This document shows, piece after piece, positions 7,565-15,630 of a stretch of 38,695 nucleotides of DNA. The stretch comes from Alphaproteobacteria bacterium (GTDB taxonomy: Bacteria > Pseudomonadota > Alphaproteobacteria > Micropepsales > Micropepsaceae). The notes under the pieces were generated by a model. It was not told the origin of the DNA, did not search any database, and saw nothing but the letters and a program-made list of their open reading frames with translations. The stretch is taken from positions 9,887 to 48,581 of the forward strand of contig JAHFQC010000030.1 in NCBI GenBank assembly GCA_023259375.1, read 5' to 3'. The stretch's first letter is position 1; each line of letters opens with the position of its first letter. A program made the translations under genes and the position numbers.

Positions 7565-9058
7565 CTATTGAGGATATTCCAAGGCCTTATTGCTGTCCCA
7601 CAAATCATCGCCATACAGCAGGCGTGAGTTCGAAATCTGCCTGCCAGCCGCATATCGGGCAAACAGCATTTGGAGGTTTTCGTCCTGCGGCTCAACCCCG
7701 GGCTTAACGCTCTTTGCGCGAACCGCGAACAACACCGCATGGCGCAATCGCACGTCCTCTCGGCTGGTGGTAAACGGCTCAAGCCTCAAACCGTGATCCC
7801 CATGCACGATCACGACGGCATCGGGCCAACGGCGATCGACGATTTGCAGCAGCGTGTCCAGCTGTTTCAAGGTGCACCGCACCTGGTCGGCATAGGCGCG
7901 CTCATAGACCTGCCGCTGCGCTCCGTGCCACGACGCATTTACCAGAAACGCCTGTTCGGAATGCCACGCGCAGTTTTCGTCGTATACGATCGCGGAATGC
8001 GGCAGCAGGACGTGCAGCACGAGCGCCACATCACCTCCATCGTGCAGCAATGTCGCCTTGGCGTCTTCCAGCGGGCGCAAGGTGCCGCCCCAGCCCGTAA
8101 TCGCGCGCGTTCGGCGATAGCGGACCAATTGGAAAAAATACGGAACCTTCTTCAGCGCAAGTTCCCCGATTGCATAGGCCTTCTGCAGCGGCGAGATGTT
8201 GCTGACACGAATAATTCCAAGGTTCATGGCAGGGTAGAGAACGCAACGCTCCATGCGTTTGACGTCTTCCGGATCGCGACAAACGGGCACGAATTCGTTA
8301 CCAATGTAGATAATCCGGTAGCCGCCATCGTGGAGCTTCTCGAACCACGCGTAGGGATGGCCGTAGCGTGGCATGTCCTTCGGCATCGGGCGCGCAAGAG
8401 AGAACAGCGCGGACAACGACAAATCAGTGTGGGGATACGCGCTAAAGGCGCCTTCGTAGAGACGAAAGCCGCGATGCGTGAAGAATGTCGAAACGTCGCG
8501 ACGCAGCCGATTGCCTTCTGGAAAGGTCGTTCCGATGCCGGCATTTCCCGCGAACTCGTCGAAAATGATGTGCAATACCAACCGATGAGGAGGCTTCGGC
8601 GACGGCGCATCCCTTCCCCACACAAAAACCTCGCGCTGGGGGAAAGCGAGAATGCCGACAATAAATACAATAAGGGCGCCACCGAGAATAAGAGCAATGT
8701 CGCGACGCATCGCGACCGCGAGCCCAAGCGGCAGAACGACGAACATCAAGAGCTTAAAGATGCGACGAAGAGTGTTGTTCGAAATAACGTTGCCGTCGAT
8801 CCACGTCAGAACGTTGGAGATGAGCACTGCGGCAAGAACGATCAACGCCCCGAACACGAGTGCCGTGAACCAGTCCGGCGCCCACTCCAAGGCATAACCG
8901 ATCCCCGCGCCAAGCACACAGGCGCCAGCCAGCAGGATGAACACCTCTTCCGTCAGCAGCGGGTAATGATGGGACTGCAGGTAGCCCAAACAGGTTGCCA
9001 GCAGAGACAGCGTCGGGACAAGCCGCCGCGCCCACAGCTTGATTAGTTGTTCGTTCAT
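7565..9058 (-). CDS. membrane sulfatase / phosphoglycerol-transferase-like enzyme
   Basis: A 497-residue protein with four or five N-terminal membrane helices (within residues 15-140) and a large alkaline-phosphatase-superfamily domain that would face the periplasm. Metal-ligand motifs are visible: Asp167 in LHIIFDEFAG, a candidate nucleophile Thr211 in YPHTDLSLS, and Asp421-His422 in VHGDHG. This layout matches LtaS, OpgB and EptA-like enzymes that move phosphoglycerol or phosphoethanolamine onto glycans or lipids, so it may decorate the polysaccharide made here; a true sulfatase is less likely because no Cys/Ser-x-Pro-x-Arg motif is seen. The ATG at 9058 overlaps the stop of the methyltransferase-like gene (ATGA). 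A longer frame from 9205 lies inside that gene and is rejected. Confidence 0.78.
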   Translation of the reverse strand: MNEQLIKLWARRLVPTLSLLATCLGYLQSHHYPLLTEEVFILLAGACVLGAGIGYALEWAPDWFTALVFGALIVLAAVLISNVLTWIDGNVISNNTLRRIFKLLMFVVLPLGLAVAMRRDIALILGGALIVFIVGILAFPQREVFVWGRDAPSPKPPHRLVLHIIFDEFAGNAGIGTTFPEGNRLRRDVSTFFTHRGFRLYEGAFSAYPHTDLSLSALFSLARPMPKDMPRYGHPYAWFEKLHDGGYRIIYIGNEFVPVCRDPEDVKRMERCVLYPAMNLGIIRVSNISPLQKAYAIGELALKKVPYFFQLVRYRRTRAITGWGGTLRPLEDAKATLLHDGGDVALVLHVLLPHSAIVYDENCAWHSEQAFLVNASWHGAQRQVYERAYADQVRCTLKQLDTLLQIVDRRWPDAVVIVHGDHGLRLEPFTTSREDVRLRHAVLFAVRAKSVKPGVEPQDENLQMLFARYAAGRQISNSRLLYGDDLWDSNKALEYPQ

Positions 9059-10437
9059 CGCCTTTGATATGCGTACAGGGTTCTCCCCGTATCCGTCACG
9101 AGTTGCTCTCCTACGACGTCCGCGATACTGCGCAGCGCTGCAAGAAAGCGATCCTTGGAATAATCCACCGCATAATTGCGAATGCGTCTGCGGATGGCGA
9201 CACACATCGGATCGTCGGGCGGCACGAACTCGATAATGCCCCTCCTGCCCAGACCGACAATGCGGGCCACCACATCATCAAGCGGAATTCCCTCGCCGAG
9301 CACCAAGTGATGCAGTATTGCCAAGGAGTATACCAGATCAGCCCCGCATCGATCGTAGAAACTCGACCATTCCTGGTCTTTCCAGCCTTGTGACGGAGAA
9401 GCATTCGTCAGGTTCATCACCAAAGGTAGGACGGGAAAATCGCGTTGCCGGGCCTGATTATATGCAATGTTGGCCGCGACCTCATCCTGTTCGATACCCA
9501 CGACACTTTTGACATCCAGTGTGGCAGCAAGGAATGCGGCTTCTCCGGTATTGGTGCCGAGGTCGAGGACGGTGTCCGGCCGCCATTTCGCCGTCCACTC
9601 CTTCACGAAGCTGAGCTTTGCATCTAGTTGGGGTGGGGTATAAATTCGAGCCTGGGTGTAATCAGTCCACGCACTGGCGATCGAGGGCGGAGACATCGAT
9701 GCGATCCAGTCGCGGAGCGAACCCAGGAAGTAATCGAACCTCTCATCCGACATTTGGCCTTCGCGAGCCTTCGACGCATCGGCTCCGCCCTGTCTAATTA
9801 TGCGAGCATGCATAATGACGTGAAGGAAGATGCGGGGGCTCAGACGTTTTGGAAACCGCAGCATCGATGCGAGCTGCTCGGTGGGAATTCCGCGAACACG
9901 TCCGCGATACCAATCGTTATACGGAACGCCGACTTCAGCCTGCAACAACAGCGGATTGAGAAACTGCTCGCAGAACTGCCGATAGCCTCGCCAATATCCT
10001 GAGGCACGACGAGGGATAAACGAACCGATATCGATGAAAACCGGCCGATGACCGATAAACTGAATGTTATATGCAGTCGCATCGCTAAGTTCGATGCCGC
10101 GCCTCAAAGCCGCTCGCTGAATGTCCAGGTGCAGCAGTGCGGCGGCCTTCAGCTCATCGAAGCACCACTCATAGGGGTACGAGATTAAGGACAATCGCGG
10201 CTGTTCGAGAACACGCCCGTTCGGCTCGCCCCCCAATTCAACCGCGGAGCAACTGTCGATCGGCGTCGTCGGAAGGAGACAGCCGTTACCCGTAAGTTCC
10301 TCGACTAGACCACATGAAACTGCGGCGGCGTAATTTTGGACCCCGGCAGCGCTCAACACACGCAGCACGGCGTCGTTTTTCAATAAAACGAAGCCGGCAG
10401 GATCTCGAAACGAAGATGGCGCTCGTTCAGCTTTCAT
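9055..10437 (-). CDS. class I SAM-dependent methyltransferase with an N-terminal extra domain
   Basis: 460 residues. The C-terminal half has the SAM-binding motif LDLGTNTGEAAFLA (about 291-304), the acidic VVGIEQDE at the end of strand 2 and YSLAILHHL in the motif IV region. The N-terminal 280 residues carry DATAYNIQFIGHRPVFIDIG (about 119-138), which recalls the Asn/Asp metal-binding loops of kinase-like folds and of NoeA-type nodulation proteins; that likeness is my judgement, not a search result. The start at the ATG at 10437 overlaps the small upstream gene by 11 bases; a TTG at 10458 is the alternative. It is translationally coupled to the sulfatase-like gene downstream. The substrate is unknown, plausibly a sugar of this polysaccharide. 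Confidence 0.75.
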   Translation of the reverse strand: MKAERAPSSFRDPAGFVLLKNDAVLRVLSAAGVQNYAAAVSCGLVEELTGNGCLLPTTPIDSCSAVELGGEPNGRVLEQPRLSLISYPYEWCFDELKAAALLHLDIQRAALRRGIELSDATAYNIQFIGHRPVFIDIGSFIPRRASGYWRGYRQFCEQFLNPLLLQAEVGVPYNDWYRGRVRGIPTEQLASMLRFPKRLSPRIFLHVIMHARIIRQGGADASKAREGQMSDERFDYFLGSLRDWIASMSPPSIASAWTDYTQARIYTPPQLDAKLSFVKEWTAKWRPDTVLDLGTNTGEAAFLAATLDVKSVVGIEQDEVAANIAYNQARQRDFPVLPLVMNLTNASPSQGWKDQEWSSFYDRCGADLVYSLAILHHLVLGEGIPLDDVVARIVGLGRRGIIEFVPPDDPMCVAIRRRIRNYAVDYSKDRFLAALRSIADVVGEQLVTDTGRTLYAYQRR

Positions 10438-10636
10438 GAGCAGTGAACTGGGCAACAACCCAGTGGATGCCCTTGCCGATCAGTGCACGAAATCTCCGCA
10501 GAGCGATCGCAAGTCCGGCAAAAGCTGCAATCGTGGCCTGGATGACCAACGAGGCGGAACCGGGGTCAACATAGGCATCCGCCTGGGTCGGCATCATAAG
10601 TGCCGCGACGAGTAGAATGAAGAGGTCTTTGTTCAT
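10427..10636 (-). CDS. small membrane protein with YVDPGS motif
   Basis: A 69-residue product. It starts at the ATG at 10636, nine bases after a clear GAGGAG. It has a cleavable-looking signal (MNKDLFILLVAALMMPTQAD with Ala-rich end), then AYVDPGSASLVIQ and a second hydrophobic helix (ATIAAFAGLAIALRRF) with basic residues after it. I have seen the YVDPGS-x-S-x-x-x-Q pattern in tiny proteins next to sulfatase-like and glycan genes, but no function is established to my knowledge. It leads an overlapping trio with the methyltransferase-like and sulfatase-like genes, which suggests that the three work together. Confidence 0.72.
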   Translation of the reverse strand: MNKDLFILLVAALMMPTQADAYVDPGSASLVIQATIAAFAGLAIALRRFRALIGKGIHWVVAQFTAHES

Positions 10637-10779
10637 TGCTGATGACTCCTCTAAGGAAACATCCGCCCCCCTCAAACCACATTCCCTACGCCGCAGCGGA
10701 AGTTGCCGAAGCGTCGGTATTCCACCCTATTTTTTTATTCGCCGAAGTTCACCGAAATGCGCAGCATCAAACGCCGCAC

Positions 10780-12336
10780 TCAATATGCATTTCGCGGGCG
10801 GCAGACTTCGAGCACAGTGCGAGCCAAAATCTCAAAATCGAGGAGAAGAGAAGCATTCAAGGCATACCAAATGTCCATCTCGACACGACGGTGCATCAAC
10901 TCGATACTCGACGTTTCGCCCCGATAGCCATTTGCCTGGGCCCAGCCCGTAATGCCTGGCTTGACGTGCTGGCGCAGCTCGTAGTTGGGAATTTGCTTCG
11001 AATAAAGCCGATCATGCGCCACAGCGTGCGGTCGCGGACCAACCAAACTCATCTCGCCCTTCAAGACATTGAACAGCTGAGGCAACTCGTCCACCGAGCT
11101 GGCACGTAGAAAACGGCCCACGCACGTCACGCGCGGATCATTCCGCATGGCTTGAGGAATGGTGTCCCCGTTCTCGAGCACGTTCATAGTGCGGAACTTA
11201 AAAATACGAAATTGCACGCCATTCTTTCCGGTTCGCAGTTGCCGGAAAAAAATTGGCCCCTTGGAATCCAGCTTGATGGCAAAAGCAGCTGCCAGCATTA
11301 TAGGAGATAGTAGGATTAGGGCGACCATTCCCACGAGGATATCAGTAGCGCGCTTGCCAAACTGCTCAAGGCGTCCCAATGGCGCCCGCCTAAGCTCAAA
11401 CGCCACACGATTGCCGATCACTGAGGCGCGGCAACTGGCAAGGCCTGCTGTTGCTAAATTCGGGACAACATACGTAGCTACCGGCAAAATCGAGAGTCCA
11501 CGGCAAAGAGCCTCCAACCGAGCCGACGGTAATCCTGCCGAACAAAGGTAAAGAGCGACGCCTTTCGTTTTGCGCAGAGCACGGCTCGCTTCGACTACCA
11601 AGCGCTGCTGCTGCATTATCCATTCTGCGTCAGAGCAGTCCAGCTGAAGCGGAATCAGAAGCGCTTTACACTCCGCCTCATCTAGTCCTTCGAAAAACTG
11701 GCGCACACCAACCCGATTAATGTCGCCAAGCACAATAATGTCACCAACCGAGTTGCCAAACTTCCGAGCGATAACTGCTATTCCAGGGGCCGAAAGAGCG
11801 CGCCAAAAGCCAAATGCCATTGAACCAACAACAAAATAGCTGACGAGAAAGGCGCGCGACATCTCACCGCTCGCGCGGAAGATAAATTCAAAAAATAGAA
11901 ATGCGCCAACTCCAAAGGTCCAGCTCTTTACAGCTTGGCGAAAACGGCCAGAGCGCGTTGTGACGCCCGGTGCCCGACTTTGTCCGCCAGAATGATCAAT
12001 CAGCAGCGTGATCACCGCAATTGCCAAGCCTGTCCACAGACTTCCTGGGGCGTTCACGGCCGTAAAATGGCCAGCTCCTCCGAACGGAAGGCTGATAAAG
12101 CATCCCAGAAGTATAATGACAGAAATGTCGGTGAGCACTTGAAGAGGAGATATGAGATCGCGCGGAGTGACGCCTAGGGGAGACTTGGTATTTTGCCCAG
12201 CTGCATCCCACTGAACTGACGGAAAAATAGGAAACACATTCGCTCCACGCGCGGGCGCCCCATTAGAGCTAACACTGCCTCCCTCGCTATTTCCTACTCT
12301 TTTCTGAGCTTCCCAACCTCGCAAAGCTTCGCTCAT
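10780..12336 (-). CDS. undecaprenyl-phosphate sugar-1-phosphate transferase (exopolysaccharide initiating enzyme)
   Basis: 518 residues with N-terminal membrane helices, a central nucleotide-binding-like region (NSVGDIIVLGDINRVGVRQF) and the bacterial sugar transferase domain at the C-terminus (RATDILVGMVALILLSPIM, then FRIFKFRTM, DELPQLFNVLKGEMSLVGPR and KPGITGWAQANGYRG). This is the WcaJ/ExoY type that loads the first sugar phosphate onto undecaprenyl phosphate in the inner membrane and so starts each repeat unit. The ATG at 12336 has GAGG five bases before it; an ATG six codons upstream is the alternative. It is the first gene of the minus-strand locus. The first sugar (glucose, galactose or another) cannot be told from the sequence. 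Confidence 0.9.
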   Translation of the reverse strand: MSEALRGWEAQKRVGNSEGGSVSSNGAPARGANVFPIFPSVQWDAAGQNTKSPLGVTPRDLISPLQVLTDISVIILLGCFISLPFGGAGHFTAVNAPGSLWTGLAIAVITLLIDHSGGQSRAPGVTTRSGRFRQAVKSWTFGVGAFLFFEFIFRASGEMSRAFLVSYFVVGSMAFGFWRALSAPGIAVIARKFGNSVGDIIVLGDINRVGVRQFFEGLDEAECKALLIPLQLDCSDAEWIMQQQRLVVEASRALRKTKGVALYLCSAGLPSARLEALCRGLSILPVATYVVPNLATAGLASCRASVIGNRVAFELRRAPLGRLEQFGKRATDILVGMVALILLSPIMLAAAFAIKLDSKGPIFFRQLRTGKNGVQFRIFKFRTMNVLENGDTIPQAMRNDPRVTCVGRFLRASSVDELPQLFNVLKGEMSLVGPRPHAVAHDRLYSKQIPNYELRQHVKPGITGWAQANGYRGETSSIELMHRRVEMDIWYALNASLLLDFEILARTVLEVCRPRNAY

Positions 12337-12903
12337 GTCCCCCTCACACCACATCCTATGACGAATAAGCCCGCAGAGAAACGAACAGACCCGCGCAGAG
12401 CATTATCGGATGCGCCGCGAAACCTACACTTGCATCCAGCTCGGTAGCAACGCATTTCCGACCTAGTCGATGCTAGGTCGCAGGAAATCCCGTGATATTT
12501 CAATGACGGCTCTAAATCTATTCCATAAACGTACTTTCTAGTTACTTCGTCCACTCGCCTCAGAAACAGTTCTTAACATGGTGGTGCAAAATGACGAATC
12601 TGTGAAATATAATGATTATAAGTTGCGCGCCGCAACAATGATGCGAATATAACCTAATGAAGCTTTGGAACGCCCTTTGTCCGCCGGGGCCCCACAGCAT
12701 ATCTGGAAGGATGGAGCGTCCAGCCGTTGGCTCGAGTTTACCCCCCATGTTCGAACATGGCACAGGCCAAAATTGCGCCTACTCAGGACGAGCCATGTCG
12801 CTCGAGCTATTCATCAGTACCAGCGGCTTTTTATGAAGCGCGCAGTATAGACGAACCTCTTTACTAGTCTCCGAGCAGATCCTCGCAAATCCCGCACATT
12901 TTT
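12337..12903. other. non-coding region upstream of the sugar transferase
   Basis: About 570 bases with no recognisable gene. The AT-rich part at 12560-12660 probably holds the minus-strand promoter of the sugar transferase. It contains a TATAAT at 12615-12620 (minus strand) and, directly upstream of it, the dyad GTTGCG-N3-CGCAAC (12622-12636), but no matching -35 at normal spacing. A 16-bp perfect palindrome lies at 12745-12760. Confidence 0.45.
12745..12760. promoter_or_regulatory. 16-bp perfect palindrome
   Basis: CCATGTTCGAACATGG reads the same on both strands. It lies 409 bases upstream of the sugar-transferase start, outside the IS remnant. It could be a regulator binding site for the polysaccharide operon; no adjacent promoter is evident. 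Confidence 0.4.
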
Positions 12904-13259
12904 TCCATAGCAGTGGATATTCAGACATTCGGCGTAGAATTTGCCGCCCAAAAATCGGTGTGCACGTTATCCGTCGGCGTCTGAGGAAGCTGGTGTCGAT
13001 CGCTACACCTCGGTCAAGCTCCCGCAGCTGTAGGTCCGCGGAGAAAAACCCTGAGCCCAGGTCGTCTCGGATCGGCTGAGAATAACGGGAGTGCCCGCAA
13101 ACACGTTCGAGGAACATCGACCACGATTATATCGCGACAATAGAACCAAGCCTCGGTCGCCGGCGCATAGCGTGTGACCGCATCGACTAAGGCCAAGACT
13201 CGCGCCTTACTGCCATCAAAGATGCTGGCTATGAACAAAATCATCACCCCCATCTTTTC
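12904..13259 (-). pseudogene. IS3-family orfB (integrase-core transposase) remnant in three frames
   Basis: Read on the minus strand, pieces of the DDE core of IS3-family (IS407-like) OrfB appear in order but in three frames. The first, from about 13253, is ILFIASIFDGSKARVLALVD then AVTRYAPA. The second, from about 13117, is FLERVCGHSRYSQPIRDDLG and continues GFFSADLQLRELDRGVAI, where RDDLGSGF stands for the usual RVDQGSEF with its catalytic Asp. The third, from about 12950, is GGKFYAECLNIHCY, standing for NGKFRAECLNAHWF. Homology stops near 12904. No inverted repeats or orfA can be found next to it. Dead element. Confidence 0.78.
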
Positions 13260-13601
13260 GACAAGAGGTTTCTTGCCGGTCGCAGCACGGCATATATACG
13301 CCGATACCAAACGAGTGCTCGGCGATCTCCTAGACTGAGGTCTAGAGAACTGCCCAATTGAGACGATGGTTCCCGGTGTAGTAGCTCGAGCCAATCGCAC
13401 GACCCCGAGCGTTGGGATGAGTTTGCTGTCTCAAGGTCAGTCGAAACATCCGCTGGAATCCATCATTTACCTGACGATCAGTTTCCGTCCCAGCACATAT
13501 TTCGCCAAAGTACGGGCTTAGGTCTCCGCCATTGTGTCAACCTTGCCGTCCTACTAGAAATGCGTTGCGGTCTCCATCTCCACGACCTCAAAGGGCCAAA
13601 C

Positions 13602-14582
13602 TTGACCTCGACCATTCTTGTGACCGGCGGTGCCGGCTATATCGGCAGCCATATGATCCTCGGGCTTATCGATCGCGGCGATCGGGTCGTGGTGATCGAC
13701 AATCTGTCGACCGGGGTGCGCGAGCAGGTTTGTTCCGACGCCGAGCTCGTCGAAGGTGACGTCGCTGATACGGAACTGGTGCGCGACATTCTCAAGCGCC
13801 GCAAGGTCGATGCCGTGATCCATTTCGCCGGATCCGTGATCGTACCGGAATCCGTGACCGATCCGCTCAAGTACTACGACAACAACACGGGGGCGACCCG
13901 CAATCTTCTCGCAGCCTGCATTGCCGAGGGCGTTAGCCGTTTCGTCTTTTCCTCGACGGCAGCCGTCTACGGCATGCCCGACACGACGATCGTCACCGAA
14001 GAAACCCCGACCGCGCCGATCAACCCCTACGGCCGCTCCAAGCTGATGACGGAGTGGATGCTGCGGGACATCGCCGCGGCCCATCCCTTCCGGTTCATGG
14101 CGCTGCGCTACTTCAATGTGGCAGGGGCCGATCCGGCGGGACGCACCGGCCAGTCGACGCCGCGCGCCACCCACCTCATCAAGCGGGCCTGCCAGGCGGC
14201 GCTTGGGCGCGTTCCCGCACTCGACATCTTCGGCACCGACTTCGACACGCCCGACGGTACCGGCGTGCGCGATTACATCCACGTCAGCGATCTCATTGCC
14301 GCCCATCTCCTGGCGCTGGATGCGCTCGCCGGCGGAGCGGAATCTAACGTGTTCAACTGCGGCTACGGGCGCGGGCTCAGTGTGCGCGAAATCATCGCCG
14401 CGGTGGAGCGCGTCTCCGGAAACAAGGTCCCCGCACGCGAAGGACCACGGCGCGCCGGCGACCCCGGCATGCTGGTGGCCGACTCGAGCAAGCTGACGCG
14501 CCAGCTGGGCTGGACCCCGCGCCACGGCGACATCGACGAAATCGTCAAGTCCGCCTATGCCTGGGAAAAGCACTTGGCCTGA
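13602..14582 (+). CDS. galE: UDP-glucose 4-epimerase
   Basis: Interconverts UDP-glucose and UDP-galactose. As an extended SDR it has the NAD loop TGGAGYIGS (residues 8-16), SSTAAVYG (118-125) and the catalytic Tyr143/Lys147 in NPYGRSK, plus RYFNVAGADPAGRTG, which is typical of GalE. I take the TTG at 13602 as the start because AAAGGG lies 6 bases upstream and the conserved N-terminus begins right there, giving 326 residues. An ATG at 13560 would add 14 unconserved residues with no Shine-Dalgarno. It lies beyond the IS3 remnant, diverges from the polysaccharide operon and probably feeds it with UDP-galactose. Confidence 0.92.
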   Translation: MTSTILVTGGAGYIGSHMILGLIDRGDRVVVIDNLSTGVREQVCSDAELVEGDVADTELVRDILKRRKVDAVIHFAGSVIVPESVTDPLKYYDNNTGATRNLLAACIAEGVSRFVFSSTAAVYGMPDTTIVTEETPTAPINPYGRSKLMTEWMLRDIAAAHPFRFMALRYFNVAGADPAGRTGQSTPRATHLIKRACQAALGRVPALDIFGTDFDTPDGTGVRDYIHVSDLIAAHLLALDALAGGAESNVFNCGYGRGLSVREIIAAVERVSGNKVPAREGPRRAGDPGMLVADSSKLTRQLGWTPRHGDIDEIVKSAYAWEKHLA

Positions 14583-14585
14583 TCT

Positions 14586-14623
14586 TTGTGCCTCTGCCCC
14601 TGCCCCATAGGCAGCGGGCACAA
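14586..14623 (+). repeat. stem-loop between the two epimerase genes
   Basis: TTGTGCC (14586-14592) pairs with GGCACAA (14617-14623), and inside it CTGCC (14600-14604) pairs with GGCAG (14610-14614). There is no T-run after it, so it is not a clear intrinsic terminator. It could be a processing or attenuation structure between galE and the next gene. Confidence 0.45.
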
Positions 14624-14663
14624 GGTGCGCTAAGAACATCCCGCCATTTCAACCGGAGCTGCC

Positions 14664-15629
14664 ATGAGCGTGCTCGTGACCGGCGCTGCCGGATTTATCG
14701 GTTCTCACGTCTGTCATGCGCTGCTGGCGCGCGGCGAAACCGTTACCGGCATCGACTGCATCAACGATTATTATGATGTCCGGCTCAAGGAGGCGCGGCT
14801 GGCGCGGCTGACCCAGCGCGCCGGGTTTCGTTTCCTGAAGCTCGATTTCTCCGACCATGACGCGATGCTGGCGCTGGCGGACGAGAACATCTCGCACATC
14901 GTCCATCTCGGCGCCCAGCCGGGCGTGCGCTACTCGCTGATCAATCCCTATGCCTACGTCACCGCCAACGTGATGGGGCACGTGACCGTGCTGGAACTAG
15001 CGCGGCGCCTCAAGACGCTCAAGAACGTGGTCTATGCCTCGTCATCGTCAGTTTATGGTGGCAACACCAAGCTGCCGTTCACGGTCGGCGATCCGGTCGA
15101 AACCCCGGTTTCGCTCTATGCCGCCACCAAGCGCAGCGACGAACTGATCTCGCACACCTATGCCCACCTCTACGGCATTCCGCAGATCGGCCTCAGGTTC
15201 TTCACCGTGTACGGACCGTGGGGCCGGCCCGACATGGCGCCGTTCCTGTTCACCCGCGCGATGCTGGCCGGAGAAGAGATCCGCGTCTTCAACAACGGCG
15301 AGATGTGGCGCGACTTCACCTATATCGACGACATCGTCGCCGGCATCGTCGCGGCGATGGACAAGCCACCAGCGCTCAAGCCGCCGCATAAGGTCTACAA
15401 TATCGGCAACAACAACTCCGAGAAGCTGACCGACTTCATCGCGGCGCTGGAGGATGCCCTGGGCATCAAGGCCAAGATGCGCTTCGAGCCGATGCAGCCG
15501 GGTGATGTGGTTTCGACCTACGCCGACATCGAGGACACCAAGCGCGAACTCGGCTTTGCCCCGACTACGCCGATTTCGGTCGGCGTGCCGAAATTCGTCG
15601 CCTGGTATCGCGAGTTTTACGAGGTCTAG
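14664..15629 (+). CDS. UDP-glucuronate 4-epimerase-type SDR
   Basis: 321 residues. The loop TGAAGFIGSH (6-15) binds NAD. The stretch GIDCINDYYDVRLKEARLAR (29-48) and RFFTVYGPWGRPDMA are typical of UDP-glucuronate 4-epimerases (CapI/LpsL group), which make UDP-galacturonate for capsule or LPS. ASSSSVYGG and the Tyr152/Lys156 pair in YAATK complete the active site. The start ATG has GGAG five bases upstream. It follows galE by 81 bases and ends one base short of the converging thiolase gene. The exact substrate is a family-level assignment. Confidence 0.88.
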   Translation: MSVLVTGAAGFIGSHVCHALLARGETVTGIDCINDYYDVRLKEARLARLTQRAGFRFLKLDFSDHDAMLALADENISHIVHLGAQPGVRYSLINPYAYVTANVMGHVTVLELARRLKTLKNVVYASSSSVYGGNTKLPFTVGDPVETPVSLYAATKRSDELISHTYAHLYGIPQIGLRFFTVYGPWGRPDMAPFLFTRAMLAGEEIRVFNNGEMWRDFTYIDDIVAGIVAAMDKPPALKPPHKVYNIGNNNSEKLTDFIAALEDALGIKAKMRFEPMQPGDVVSTYADIEDTKRELGFAPTTPISVGVPKFVAWYREFYEV

Positions 15630-15630
15630 C

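Noticed and set aside
7670..9046. A 458-codon open frame on the plus strand
   Set aside because: It is antisense to the sulfatase-like gene, whose metal-binding motifs and membrane helices are clear. The translation has no recognisable features.
13329..13346. CTAGAC-N4-GTCTAG dyad upstream of galE
   Set aside because: Short arms with no adjacent promoter. It could be chance or an old IS edge, so I do not call it a site.
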